Below, one piece after another: positions 33,901 through 45,518 of a DNA stretch of 64,000 nt. A model generated the notes under the pieces. That model was not told where the DNA came from and searched no databases. It saw only the letters and a list, made by a program, of their open reading frames with translations. This stretch comes from Hypericum androsaemum. Its lineage: Eukaryota > Streptophyta > Magnoliopsida > Malpighiales > Hypericaceae. Within the stretch, counting starts at the first letter, position 1, and every line of letters starts with the position of its first letter. The stretch covers positions 16,860,671-16,924,670 of the forward strand of contig OZ023183.1 of the NCBI GenBank assembly GCA_963995505.1, in the 5' to 3' direction. The position numbers were made by a program, and so were the translations under genes.

Positions 33901-34928
33901 TTAGCTAGCAAAGGAAAAAAATTATGGTGTGAGAAATGTCCTTTTGTGATATAAAACGAAAGAAAGAAAAAAACAAATCAGTACCGGAAAAGCGATATTT
34001 GGACAAGGGTACCCGGCCACCACATATGAGCTGGCTCCACAACGTACTTCCTCAATAGGCCGGCCCAGCCATACCCCAAAACCTGCACCAGTAATAATAA
34101 TAAATATTGATTATAAAAAAAAACAAATCATATAAGAGTTGTTAAAATATTTTACTTTCATAATAATGTTAATGACCAAACTTTACAAATTTTCACTTTT
34201 TTAGAAAAAATCATTTACTATAACTGTTTCTGTAAAAAAATCTCTTGGGATATTAGTAAAAATGTTTTGAGTTTTAAATAAAGGCATTTAAATTGGTAGA
34301 AAATCTGATCAAAATATAGCAATGTGCTTCTATTTTTATCAGACAAACAAAAAAAATTTAAAATTTATACCACGTGATTAATAAATATTTAGATCAAAAT
34401 TATTCTAATTTAATAAAAATTTTGAGTTTGAGTCACCTGAGTAGTGATAATAAGAATCCAGGCAGAGAAGAATGAGATATTCCGGTGGTAAAACGCCTTA
34501 ATAATGTTGACGATCCCGACGGCGTAAGCGGTCCCACTACCAAACGCAGTCCCGGCGTTAGCGAAGATGCAAATCATCACGTGCTCTTTCAAGTTAAACG
34601 GCCCCGGATTGAGGCTGACCTCCCCTATAAACGGCGCGTGGAATCTCCTGCGGGGCAGCGCGGCGGCCATGAACCGTCCGATGGGGAGAGTCGCCACCTG
34701 GACGGTGATCTGTGTGACCACGAGTGGCTCGGTCCTGTAAGCGAAGAACTGGTTCAGGAAGGACAGGAGGCAGCAGGAGAGGATCCCCAGGAGCCACATC
34801 CTGAAGGTCCATACCGGGAGGGACCGGTCGTCCGTGTTCGGGACGGTCAAGCGGACTTGCTCTATTGGCGACTGGTCGTCCTCGTTTGGGAGTGATATTG
34901 CTGCCGCTTCTATTTCTACAGTCCCCAT
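30944..34928 (-). CDS. Oligopeptide transporter, PT clade (OPT family), copy 2
   Basis: Six exons: 34437-34928, 33985-34082, 32816-33391, 31977-32229, 31719-31901, 30944-31567, joining to 741 codons. All five introns fall at the same codon positions and phases as in copy 1; exons 2 (98 bases) and 5 (183 bases) have identical lengths. Family motifs [21 protein letters not shown] and the canonical MKIPPRSMF are intact. The N-terminus [19 protein letters not shown] is shorter than that of copy 1, and exon 3 carries an extra acidic stretch EDEENE. Role as for copy 1: a membrane carrier for small peptides or peptide-like compounds. The pair are head-to-tail tandem duplicates, diverged enough that the duplication is not recent. 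Intron 3 is almost filled by an inverted-repeat element (32297-32800). Confidence 0.93.
32297..32800. mobile_element. Inverted-repeat element F inside OPT copy 2 intron 3
   Basis: Arms of about 130-150 bases are mutually inverted: GAGAAAAGTTCACATTAAT on the left pairs with the complement of the right end (TAGGAAAAAGTTCAATTTAG), followed inward by CTATAGTTT, GTGTGGTTTAG and TCTAAAATGACACTTTT-type blocks. The outer sequence recalls the GGGAAAAGTCC…TAGTACC ends of the Mutator-like elements A-C. I find no clean target duplication. It occupies 504 of the intron's 586 bases and ends about 15 bases from the 5' splice site. Confidence 0.7.
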
Positions 34929-36305
34929 CTTTCACCGTTGTAGGGATTTTGGGTGAAATTTGGTTTGGTTATGTTGGGTTGGGTTGGGGTGGGGTGGGGT
35001 GTTATATATATACACATGTATTGTGATATTAGAATGAAATAGGTAGAGTGATTTTTAAAAATCTTATCCCGTATTTTATTTCGTAGTTTAATTTGACTCG
35101 AATTTAGACTATTTAATATGTATTAGGGTAACACGTAATTTTAACGTTAAAATGTTAAATCATAATATGAGTTTAGCTTAGAAAAACTATATACATGTGT
35201 ATCTTCATAAATTATGCTTCTGTGGTCATCTGGGAAAACAAAGACCAATTTCCTACGGAAACACATCCGAAACAAGAGTAAGTTTCTAATTGCAATGATA
35301 TTTTAGGCATTAAAATTTTTTTTTAACAATAACAGACTTATGGATCCTAGAGTTATATTTAATCAGAAAGTACGGACTACAAATTATTTTTCGAAAAATT
35401 ACAGATCCTAGGAATGATTTTTGAATACATGAAGAATATAGGACAATTTTTCCAAGAAAATATATCAATATTTCTTTCATTTTTTGGAAAAAAAATTGAA
35501 CGAAAATGGAGAAAATATATATTTATATAAAATATAAGAAAATAGTATCACAAATTTAAAATTTGACTAACATATATTTAGCTAACTGAGGAGACGTTGA
35601 CAAATTAAAAAAGATCCATAAAAAATAAAGGTGTGTAAAAAATCGTTTTTGTCTTTCATCTCACTGTCTCACCAGTTTGGAAAGATTGGATTTTAATTAG
35701 GAAAGAAAATATTTTTTCCATTTTCGTTTCTATCCAGATTCTCTTCCTTTCCTAAACAATGAAAACGTTATTTTGTTCCTACTTTCTCTGTTCCTTTTTC
35801 CTTTCCTCCCATCCCATATATTCCTTCATTTTCCAAACAAATGGTAAAGACAAACACGCGAAATTAGTTTATATAGAAATGGATTTCCGGAAATTGTATT
35901 CTAGCACCCAAAACGGCAACGTCTTAATTTTGCAATAACTTGACAAAATAAAAAGAGGGTAAGGATTTCTCTCAAAAAAAGAGAGGATAAGGATAATAAT
36001 AATAGTTTATTCGATCTTCAAGTATTTGCTATTTTTCTTTTAAAAAAATAGCAAATACTAGAAGATCAAGATCGCAGACCTTCTAAAAAAAGAGACATGA
36101 ATTGGACACGAACGGATGTCAACTACACCTAACAGACAATATAAAATAAGTCGAGCGCTAAACTTTTAATATAGAGACCGCATAGATCAATTTTAAAACT
36201 TTTGAGATTATATAAAAAATAATTTTATATCATGTTATGAGTAAATAATACCATATTTACCTTTAAAAAATAGAACTATATTTTTTTCGAATAGTATTGT
36301 CAACC
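34929..36305. other. Upstream of OPT copy 2 and AT-rich spacer
   Basis: A GT-rich stretch (GGTTGGGTTGGGGTGGGGTG near 34977) and TATATATATAC at 35005 precede the OPT ATG on the minus strand. The remainder is AT-rich with no feature I can support. Confidence 0.45.
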
Positions 36306-36309
36306 AGAC

Positions 36310-37228
36310 TAAGGCCCTGTTTGTTGAAATAGTTTGGAGGAGTAGATGGTAGATTTGGATAAATAATTGTAATCTATCTGTTTGACAAAAGTGTAGATTA
36401 GGTCATTTTCCAATCTACTAGTATATTAGAAAACTGTTTTGTTCTATTTTTTATTCTGAAATAATTTACGTTGTTCTACAAAAAATTTATTTGTCAGGGA
36501 TAAAAATTTGATAATTACTAATCTAAATCAAATTTACTATTTATTTACTTTGTTCAAGAAGTCTAATCGGACAAACAAATTTTCTTGTAGATAATTATTA
36601 AAATGATCAGTACCACTACACAAATAAAAAATAATAATTAATTTAATCAGATTAAATGCAAAATTAGATAATCACAAATATTTTTCTCTCTATTTACAAA
36701 TATTTATAAAAACATAAACTCACATAATTATTATATACCCTAATACAAATTAATAATATAAATTTCTAATATTTCTGATACGATAAATTTCTCTTTCTTT
36801 ACTGTAAAATATTTTACTAGCATTCATAAATGTAATAAATAATTACATTTTCTATTTATTAACTAATCTTCACGAAAGTATATTTTAAAAATAAATATTA
36901 GGATCACATTTTTGTTATATCTTTAATCGAGTGCAAGAAATTATTATATTCAATAAGTTAATCTACTGAAATTTATAAAAATATTTATTAGAAATATAAA
37001 TAAATCTTATATTAAATTATTACTATTTAATTTTAATAAATAATATACATCTTTTATTTAAGCTTAAATTATAAATTAATAATTAATTTAATTACACATA
37101 TTCTCAATCTAATCTGCTATTTACTCGTTGATTTTACCAAATACAATTCTCAATCTACCATCTACTATCTGCTCTAAATTTGCTATTTACTATCTGCTAC
37201 AAATCTGTTTCGCCAAACAGAACCTGGC
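36310..37228. mobile_element. AT-rich MITE-like element
   Basis: The left end AAGGCCCTGTTTGTTGAAA matches the complement of the right end (AGGTTCTGTTTGGCGAAA), and both are followed by TAGATGGTAGATTT-type blocks. The interior is extremely AT-rich with no ORF. GGCCCTGTTTG ends are common among plant DNA-transposon derivatives. I could not settle the target duplication, so the superfamily is open. Confidence 0.6.
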
Positions 37229-37553
37229 ACTCAATTCACCCGGAAACAAAATAAAGTAGATCATGGGCCAAGCAACCAACCGCCAAAAAAACTCGGATCC
37301 GCAGTGGGACCCGTCACTTGCCACCGTCCCTTAAAAATTAATTATATTTGAACGAACGGAAACAAACAACCGTCTCAGTCTACCACCAACCACACCACCG
37401 CACTCACCCTCCTCTATAGGCTTAAAAGTTAAAATTACCACCTCCTCCTCCTCCTCCTTTCCCACCAACTCTCTCTCGCTCCCCTACCCAAAAAAAAACC
37501 ACACACACGAGCCGCCTCCTGCGTTTCGCGTTTCGTGCGTGGCCAAAACGACA
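37229..37553 (+). promoter_or_regulatory. Promoter and leader of SHMT
   Basis: A CT-rich Y-patch-like leader (CTCCTCCTCCTCCTTTCCCA at 37441-37462 and CTCTCTCTCGCTCCC at 37470) precedes the ATG, a typical plant core-promoter and 5'-UTR style. CTATAGGC at about 37414 may serve as a weak TATA. The rest of the segment shows nothing specific. Confidence 0.45.
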
Positions 37554-40500
37554 ATGTCGATGGCTCTTCGTAGGCTCTCCGCTTCCCTCAAGAACCCCGT
37601 CCTCAGGCCTCGCGCCAACGGCGGTTACCTTTATCACATGGTCTCTCTATTTCTCTCTACATCTCACCCGCCCTTTAATTAATTAAATAATTAATTCTAG
37701 ATATTCTCAGCTGGTTTTATTGATTCGGTTTTTGATTTACTCGTTATTGAAGCAGTCCTCGATCGCTAGCCAACCGGCGCTTGACAAGGAAAAGGCTCGT
37801 GCTACGGTTAGTTTTTTCTTAATTTACTTGTTTAAGATCTGTGCCTTTCATCGTTAATCATTATATATATATATAATCATTATATATATTTTTTCGAGTT
37901 TAGTGGATAAAGCAACTCAACTCGCCCCTGGAGGAGATCGATCCGGAAATCGCCGACATTATCGAGCTCGAGAAGGCGAGGCAATGGAAGGTATAACCGC
38001 TCCGCCACCGTGTTTATATCTCTTTTACAAACGCGGCGTCGTTTTTGGATAACCGATGCTTAAGGTTTTGGTTCTTGTATAAATTTTGTCTATTATTTTT
38101 TGGTGTCAGGGGCTGGAATTAATACCTTCCGAGAATTTCACTTCGGTCTCTGTGATGCAAGCGGTTGGCTCCGTTATGATGAACAAGTACAGCGAGGGGT
38201 ACCCCGGTGCCAGATACTACGGTGGAAACGAGTGCGTGAGATTGTTTTACCTTGTTGATGCGGTCGGATTTGATGCAAACGGTGGGTTTACCTAGGCTAT
38301 GTTGTGTGTCGTCAGGTACATTGACATGGCGGAGAGGTTATGCCAAAAGCGTGCGTTGGAAGCTTTTCAGTTGGATACTGCTAAATGGGGAGGTAAGATG
38401 AGTTTGTGGCTATGCGTGACATGATATGATTCAATCGGATATTGGTTTTACTTTCATTTGTATACGTGCAACATTGACATTCTGCATAAGGGCTGTGCTG
38501 ATGTTTAACAAAGGGACTTGCACAAATAGGTTCCTCTAGATGGGTGATTTTTCTGGTTGACATGGTATTGCTGTTATAGAGGCGTTACACTCTACTTCGA
38601 TGACGGATTGCATTATTAGGATCTGATAAGCAATAACTCTGTAAAAAATGTGTATGATAACCAATTTTGTTGTTAAAAGACAGCGAATACCCATGTTTGT
38701 TGCAGTCAATGTGCAGTCACTATCTGGATCCCCTGCTAACTTTCAAGTGTACACGGCATTGTTAAAACCTCATGAGAGAATCATGGCACTTGACCTACCA
38801 CATGGTGGACATCTTTCACATGGTTATCAGGTGCTCATTTAATTCCGAGTCTCTGGTTGCCAGTCTTCGATACTTATTTCAACCCCTGCTTGCCTATGTT
38901 TGAGAGATTTCCCTCACACCTTCATGATTCCCAAATCAGTCAATTCCTTTTTCCATTCTGTGGTACTTTGAAGTCGCTATTTTGTTGCTGCCCAACAGCT
39001 CTAGTGTGGTGTTCTGATAGAACTTTGTGTTGCCATTATGCAGACAGACACAAAGAAAATATCTGCTGTTTCCATATTCTTTGAGACAATGCCATACAGG
39101 TTGGATGAAACTACTGGCTACATTGACTATGAGCAGGTAGATAAGATTTCGATCTATTTGAAACTTGCTTCTTTTTTCAATTTTCTAAACATGATCTTAG
39201 AAGTTTTTGCTCATTTCAGTTGACAGGCAGTGTTATTGCTGTCAGTGTGGTTAAACTTTGCTGTCTTGTTCTGGTTGAAACTTGAAAGGCCCTTTCTTAG
39301 ACTTAGGTTTTTTCTTAGCCCACTCTTAAAAATGCTTCTCGTCCAATTATTTATTTATGTGGTAAACTAATTATTACTCCTTGCAGTTGGAGAAAAGTGC
39401 CACACTTTTCAGGCCAAAGCTTATTGTAGCCGGTGCAAGTGCTTATGCACGGATTTATGACTATGCACGGATTAGGAAGGTAAACCTTCTTGGATACTGT
39501 CAACCAGCTGTACTTATCATCAGTGTTTCTCATTGTCCAGTGTTTTCGGCAATCTATGCAGCTAATAGATTGTTTGGTTCTTTTGCTAATCTTTATCAAA
39601 GGTATGTGACAAGCAAAAGGCGATTTTACTGGCTGATATCGCTCATATTAGCGGCTTAGTTGCTGCTGGTGTTATTCCATCTCCTTTTGAGTATGCGGAT
39701 GTGGTGACAACAACAACACACAAGTCACTTCGTGGTCCACGTGGCGCTATGATCTTTTTCAGGAAGGGTGTGAAACAAATTAACAAGCAAGGACAAGAAG
39801 TAGGTCAAACTTATTTGTTGCATCTGAAGTTTCCTTTCTTGTTCATTTAGGGGTATTTGATGTCTTAAAGCTAGACGTCTAGAATGAGGTACTCAAGAAT
39901 TGAAACTCCTCACAGGTCATGTATGACGTTGAAGACAAAATTAATCAGGCAGTTTTCCCTGGACTTCAAGGTGGTCCTCACAATCACACCATTTCTGCCT
40001 TGGCAGTAGCTCTTAGACAGGTTGGCTTCCTACCTGGCCCAATTGTGTTACCACGTTATTTTGTGCAATATTTAATCATTGGGGTGTACAGAATTCTTTT
40101 CAAGGTCGTATCTTCTGATTGTATGACGCCTGGAATTATTTGATGTTGTTGGCTGTAGGCTAAAACTCCTGAATTCAAGGCATACCAGGAGCAAGTTCTC
40201 AACAACTGTTCAAAATTCGCTCAGGTATGTCTAATGGAGTCTGCTGGAAATTCAGTGATGGTAGCTTAGTGATTCTCAACAGCTGTAGTTAAATGTCTAT
40301 TTGCGTGCAGAGCTTACTTGAGAAGGGCTATGACTTGGTATCTGGAGGAACAGACAACCATTTAGTTCTGGTGAATCTAAGAAACAAGGTAAACCCATGT
40401 ATATTTTATATGTTAAAATTCCTTTTCAAATGACTCAATCAATATTTTTGAAGTTCTACCAAAGTCCAGTGTGAATCACTAGATTGAGAATCTAGATCAT

Positions 40501-42081
40501 ATATTTTCCCTCGTAGGTGATAGACCAAATCCAGTGTGAATTATTAGATTGACATTAAAACTAAACATTAAATAATGACACTGGAAATGTTAAAAGTCTC
40601 CGTATGCAACTCGAAACCTTAAAACAATAGGTAGGTGAAGTTGAGCACGCATCTTCAAACAAAGCCTATTTGGTTACAGTTTCCATGGGTTACTTTGCCT
40701 CTCAAGCCATGAAATGGGGGGTTGTATAACAACAATGGTCACGGGATGAACCTACTCTGGACCTTATACGCAACCAAAAACCTTACCGTGATGGGGTAGG
40801 TTGAGTTTGTCAACAAATTTCTTTTTTATGTTTGTAATGTGCAAAACATGATTGATGTGGCACCAATGACCTTATCATTGTGAAACATTTCACAGAGATG
40901 CCGTAGTACATATAGGAATTTCCATATCCTACCCAAAACCTTAAGGTAGTGAGTAGGTGGATCATTCAGACTTATAAACAGACCCAACCCACTTGCAACT
41001 TTCAATGTGGGATTCTCTCCAACACGCCCCCTCAAACAAAGCCCATCGGGCTGAAGTTTGCACGGGCTTCACATTGCCTCTCGTGCTTTCAAAGGCGGGC
41101 CGTGCGAGCACAACGGGCCATGGGCTCGTTAGAGCAATTGGCTCTGATACCATATAGGAATTTCCATATCCTACCCAAAACCTTAAGGTAGTGAGTAGGT
41201 GGATCATCCAGATTTATAAACAGACCCAACCCACTTGCAACTTTCAATGTGGGATTCTCTCCAACAGTACATGTGTCTCTGAATGCTACAAAAACTTAGG
41301 TGACTGATATGGTAGCATCTTTTTCATGTTGGCAGATATATAAGTGGTAGTTAGTCGACTTCCAAAATTATGTGTATGGAGGATAGTCCATTGGTGTTCT
41401 TTTTTCTGTATAGGAAAGGTTGGAAAGAATTTAACCAGTGAGAAGAAAGTGATATCTCATTTTTATTTGTTCTGCAGGGCATAGATGGGTCAAGGGTTGA
41501 AAAGGTTTTGGAATTGGTTCATATAGCAGCTAATAAGAATACTGTTCCTGGGGATGTGTCTGCGATGGTTCCCGGTGGCATTCGCATGGGTAACACCTTG
41601 CACCTTACCTTATCTTGCAATCTCTTGGGGTTTTTCCTTCTTTGTTTACTAACTTGCCATCTCCTTATGTTGGTTTAGGGACCCCGGCCCTTACATCCCG
41701 AGGGTTTGTTGAAGATGACTTTGTAAAAGTAGCGGACTTCTTCGACGCAGCTGTGCAGTTGGCACTTAAGATCAAGGCAGATACTAAAGGTTGTTTGATC
41801 TCCAGAAACTCTGTTTTGGTGTAGTAGCAATGTTGTTTGTGTTCTCTAATCCTAGCCTAGAGGTATACACAAAATCTTTAATGACCCGCGGTGGCATGTT
41901 GACGACATTTTTATCCCATCACTGATATATAGGGACAAAGTTGAAGGATTTTGTGACAACAATGACATCTGATGCTGGCGTCCAATCCGAGATCGCAAAG
42001 CTCCGGCACGATGTTGAGGAGTATGCCAAGCAATTTCCAACTGTTGGGTTTGAGAAGGAAACAATGAAATATAAGGATTGA
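37554..42081 (+). CDS. SHM1: Serine hydroxymethyltransferase, mitochondrial
   Basis: Fifteen coding exons: 37554-37640, 37756-37806, 37904-37990, 38110-38231, 38316-38392, 38706-38830, 39044-39136, 39387-39479, 39602-39799, 39916-40020, 40159-40224, 40311-40388, 41478-41589, 41679-41789, 41933-42081. They join to 517 residues, the length I recall for Arabidopsis SHM1. The enzyme uses pyridoxal phosphate to interconvert glycine plus 5,10-methylene-THF and serine plus THF, working with glycine decarboxylase in the mitochondrial matrix during photorespiration. The Schiff-base lysine is Lys286 in [13 protein letters not shown]. Also seen: [33 protein letters not shown], and [10 protein letters not shown]. 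Exon 1 ([15 protein letters not shown]) is Arg/Ser-rich without acids, a good mitochondrial presequence. The first donor is GTCTCT, weaker than the rest. Intron 12 carries a TRIM element. Confidence 0.96.
40590..40810 (-). mobile_element. Ancient, decayed TRIM copy in SHMT intron 12
   Basis: Blocks such as AAACCTTA…GTAGGTG, TCAAACAAAGCC and GGGTTACTTTGCCTCTCAAG match, in the same order, the LTR and internal region of the fresh TRIM 100 bases downstream (AAACCTTAAGG, TCAAACAAAGCC, CACATTGCCTCTCGTG). Many differences and small gaps separate them. It is probably an older copy of the same family. Confidence 0.45.
40911..41266 (-). mobile_element. TRIM (terminal-repeat retrotransposon in miniature)
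   Basis: Two direct repeats of 114 bases (40911-41024 and 41153-41266) differ at only two visible sites. On the minus strand each starts TGTTGGAGAGAATCCCAC and ends CCTATA. Immediately after the upstream LTR is TGGTATCAGAGC (complement of 41141-41152), the primer-binding site for initiator-type Met tRNA. Just before the downstream LTR is a polypurine tract GAGGGGGCG. An exact 5-bp duplication GTACA flanks the element (40906-40910, 41267-41271). Nothing is encoded in the 116-base interior, so it depends on proteins of a full-length element. It is spliced out with SHMT intron 12. Confidence 0.93.
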
Positions 42082-42101
42082 GATACGTCTGATAATCGAA
42101 G

Positions 42102-42338
42102 GTATGCCGCTGCATCTTCAACTCTTCTTGTGAAGCTCGCTAATAACGAATCTTCTATTCTGTAACTCTTTGTTGTGTTAGTATTATATTTTGAAAGTAG
42201 TTTTAATTACTCTATTATTTTCTGAACTCGTAAATATTTCGTATCTAAACAGATTATCAACAATTTAATTTGCATTCCCTTACCGTACTTCCCCCTAATA
42301 CTGTTGCCCAAACATAATTGTTTTTGTTCTTCTTGCAG
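42102..42338 (+). other. Probable 3'-UTR intron of SHMT
   Basis: Twenty bases after the stop codon the sequence reads CGAAG|GTATGCCG, and at 42338 TTCTTCTTGCAG|ATATAC, with a T-rich tract before it. Both sites are good plant consensus. A stop codon this close to the junction (about 20 bases) is within the distance that normally escapes nonsense-mediated decay. Confidence 0.55.
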
Positions 42339-43047
42339 ATATACTGTTGCTGGAATCATGTCTTGTGATGTTGACGGTGACCGGGATTGAGACTAATATA
42401 TATTTCTCTGGCGGAATTTTGGGACACCACATTTCACCATTTGACAATCTAAGAAGTGCAATAAGGTACAAGAGCCACGACTAGCTTCAGCCTGACCTGA
42501 GCGTGTGTGAAGTGTAAGGCAAATGTTAGATTAATCTTCAACGGATTACGGTGGAGGACTTGATCCTTTCTTCTCATGCTGAGGTCCTATGAAATGTCGA
42601 CGACATTGGGGGATGGCAACTTTAATTTTTATTAAAACATACTAATAGCCAATTAAATTGTGTAACTTACTTGACCACATGATAAAAACAACTGAAAATA
42701 ATACTAATAAATTGTGTCAACGAGACCACTGTGGAGTGAGTTAATTTTATCGAAATTTTCTCATACCCGAAATATAATTGACTAGCAAAGCTTTGATAAC
42801 AAAATTAACAATTACATTTCAACGGGTGAATTCGAGTTTAAATTCGCTTTGGTAATCGGTAGTAAAATTTGTTACCGAAACCAAATGTGGGAATTTCCTG
42901 GCTTTTATTATCCCCCGGGGTTTTTTTTTCCAGATAGGACCCAATGATCATCGGCTTCTTCCCTCCACAATTCCCAATCCACAAGCGAAGTGGAGCAGCT
43001 TGGGAGGGCCACCAGCTATTCTATTTGCTTCCCTCTATCTAAAAAAA
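42339..43047. other. SHMT 3' UTR and spacer to next gene
   Basis: The 3' UTR probably continues to about 42600. The remaining DNA is AT-rich, with a leader for the next gene from about 42980. No other gene seen. Confidence 0.45.
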
Positions 43048-45518
43048 ATGGCGTCTCTACCTTCCGTCGCCCTCCCCACCACCATCAACCTCGAACCCGA
43101 CCTCAAGAGGCACCACCCTTCACCTCCTTCCCACTTCGCCTCCGATAAGGTTCTCTTCCCTTCTTCATGACACGTGTCCTTCTCTGGGTTTCCATTGATT
43201 GCTCTTCTTCTTTTACTGGGTGCCCTCTAATAGTGAGAGAATGTTTCTGGGTGTTTGCTTCAATGGTTGTACTGACGACAGTATGATGAAATTTGTTGTT
43301 TTGGCAGTCCAATGGCGTTTCGTATCGGAGGGGGCCTATAAGCACTCACTTGGGAGGAGGAGGAGGAGAAGGAACTAAGCTGCTGGGGGTCAATGAGGCT
43401 CTGTCTTTGTTGGGAGAGGGAAGACAGGTTGAGCCTCATTACTATGCACCTCTGCTGGAGCATTGCATTGAGAACAAGTCCGTTCGACAGGCCGAAATGG
43501 TTCACGCCCACATGATTAAGACCGGGATACATGGAGACACATTCGCAATGACATTTCTTGTCAATGTTTATGCCAAGTCCGGATTCACGGGGGGACGTGC
43601 TAGGAAAGCTTTCGACTGTCTGCCTTGGAGGAACGTTGTGGCCTGGACTACCCTGATGATGGGTCATGTTCAGGAGTCCAAGCCGGAGCTAGCTATTGAT
43701 GTGTTCGTGGAGATGTTGGAGTCGGGTTCTTTCCCTTCGTTTTTCACTCTTGGGATTCTTCTGAATGCTTGTACTTCTTTGGACTCTCTGGAGTTGGGGA
43801 GGCAGATTCATGGATTCATGATGAAGTACCGGACGGACCACGTCACTGCTATTGGAAATGCCCTTTGTAGCATGTACTCGAAATTCGGCAAGTTGGGTTG
43901 CGCAGTTAAAGCCTTCTCCAAGATTGAGGAAAAGGATGTCATTTCATGGACTGGGGTTATAACTGCTTGTGGCGACAATGGAAAAGCAAAGAGGGGCATA
44001 AGGTATTTCATTAAGATGCTTCTTGATGATGTGGAGCCTAACCGATATACCTTAGCTATTGTTTTGAGCTTGTGTTGTACTGTGCAATACTTGGAACTGG
44101 GCAAACAACTATATGCCATGAGCATCAAGCTTGGCTGCGGATCAAACTTGAAAATAAAGAATTCGGTCATGTACTTGTATCTCAAATGTGGCTGTGTAGA
44201 TGAGGCGAGGTCTATGTTCGATGCCGAGAAATCTTCCAACCTGGTCACTTACAATTCTATGATAGCAGGCCATGCACATGCTATGGAGCTTGCAAAGGAT
44301 GACCTATCAGCCCACAATTGCGGAGTTGAGGCACTTCGCATTTACACAAAGTTGAACAGGTCAGGCATGAAAGCTGATCTATTCACACTGTCAAGTGCCT
44401 TAACTGTGTGTGATAGGATGGCAGCTCTAGAGCAGGGGGAACAAATACATGCTCAGGTCATCAAGTCTGGGTTTCTCTCGGATGAAGTCGTGGGAACTGC
44501 ATTAGTTAACATGTACAACAAATGTGGGAGCGTTAACCGAGCAAGTCAAGCTTTCCTTGAAATGGCCAATAGAACCATGATATCCTGGACCTCAATGATT
44601 GCTTGCTTTGCACAACATGGCCTATCTCAGCAAGCACTGCAACTGTTTGAGGACATGAGGCTAACAGGTCTCACACCGAATGCGGTTACATTCGTCAGTT
44701 TACTGTCAGCTTGTAGTAATGCTGGACTGGTTGATGAAGCCCTGGCATACTTTGAGATGATGCAGAAGCGATACAAACTTAAGCCAGTTGTGGATCACTA
44801 TGGATGCCTAGTTGATATGTTTGTCAGGTTGGGACGGCTGGACGAAGCCTTAGATATCGTCAAGGGGATGGATCTAGAGCCCAATGAATTTATATGGATG
44901 CTATTGATTTCAGGATGCAGAACTCATGGGAACCAAGATATGGGTTTCTTTGCTGCTGAGCAGTTGCTCGATCTCAAGCCGAAAGATCCCAGAACTTACT
45001 CGACGTTACTGAATATGTATATATCTGCTGAGAGGTGGAAAGATGTCTCTAGGGTGAGAAAGTTGATGAAGCAGGAAAAAGCTGGAAAGTCAAGGGATTG
45101 GAGCTGGATTAATATCAAAGATAAAACCTTCTATTTCAAATTGAACGACCGGTGGCTTCAGCACAATGCAGCGACCTATGCGCTGCTGGAGGAACTGCTC
45201 GAGAAGGCCAAGGAATTCGGATACCAGTCCTCAGTGCACGCAGATGTTACCGATGATGAGGACGACGAACAGGAGAACAAGACATCGTCTTCCGGTGGTC
45301 ACCACAGCGAGAAGCTTGCTGTTGCTTTCGGGTTGCTAAACGTCCACAACGACGCTCCGATAAGGGTCATCAAGAGTACTAGCATGTGCAAGGATTGCCA
45401 CGACTTCATCAAAGTCGTATCCATGACGCGATGTCGAAGAATCATCGTCCGGGACAGCACGAGGCTCCATGTTTTTGACAATGGTCTGTGCTCATGTGCA
45501 GATGCCCATGGTCTTTGA
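43048..45518 (+). CDS. DYW-class pentatricopeptide repeat protein
   Basis: Two exons, 43048-43149 and 43308-45518, join to 770 residues (donor GATAAG|GTTCTC, acceptor TTTTGGCAG|TCC). The first exon encodes MASLPSVALPTTINL, a plausible targeting sequence, so the internal ATG at 43293 is not the start. P, L and S repeats run through the middle (for example GRQIHGFMMKYRTD, DVISWTGVITACGDNG), then E and E+ domains (EPNEFIWMLLISGCRTHGN). The C-terminus is a DYW deaminase-like domain with HSEKLAVAFGL and CKDCH, the HxE and CxxC zinc-site motifs of cytidine deaminases. Such proteins select and often carry out C-to-U editing of organellar RNA. The tail is odd: RLHVFDNGLCSC ends in ADAHGL where GDYW is usual. 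The target RNA cannot be read from here. Confidence 0.9.

Noticed and set aside
43293..43307. ATG at 43293 as start of the DYW-PPR gene
   Set aside because: It lies in the intron before the acceptor at 43307. An upstream exon with a good targeting-like sequence and frame-compatible splice sites gives a better model.
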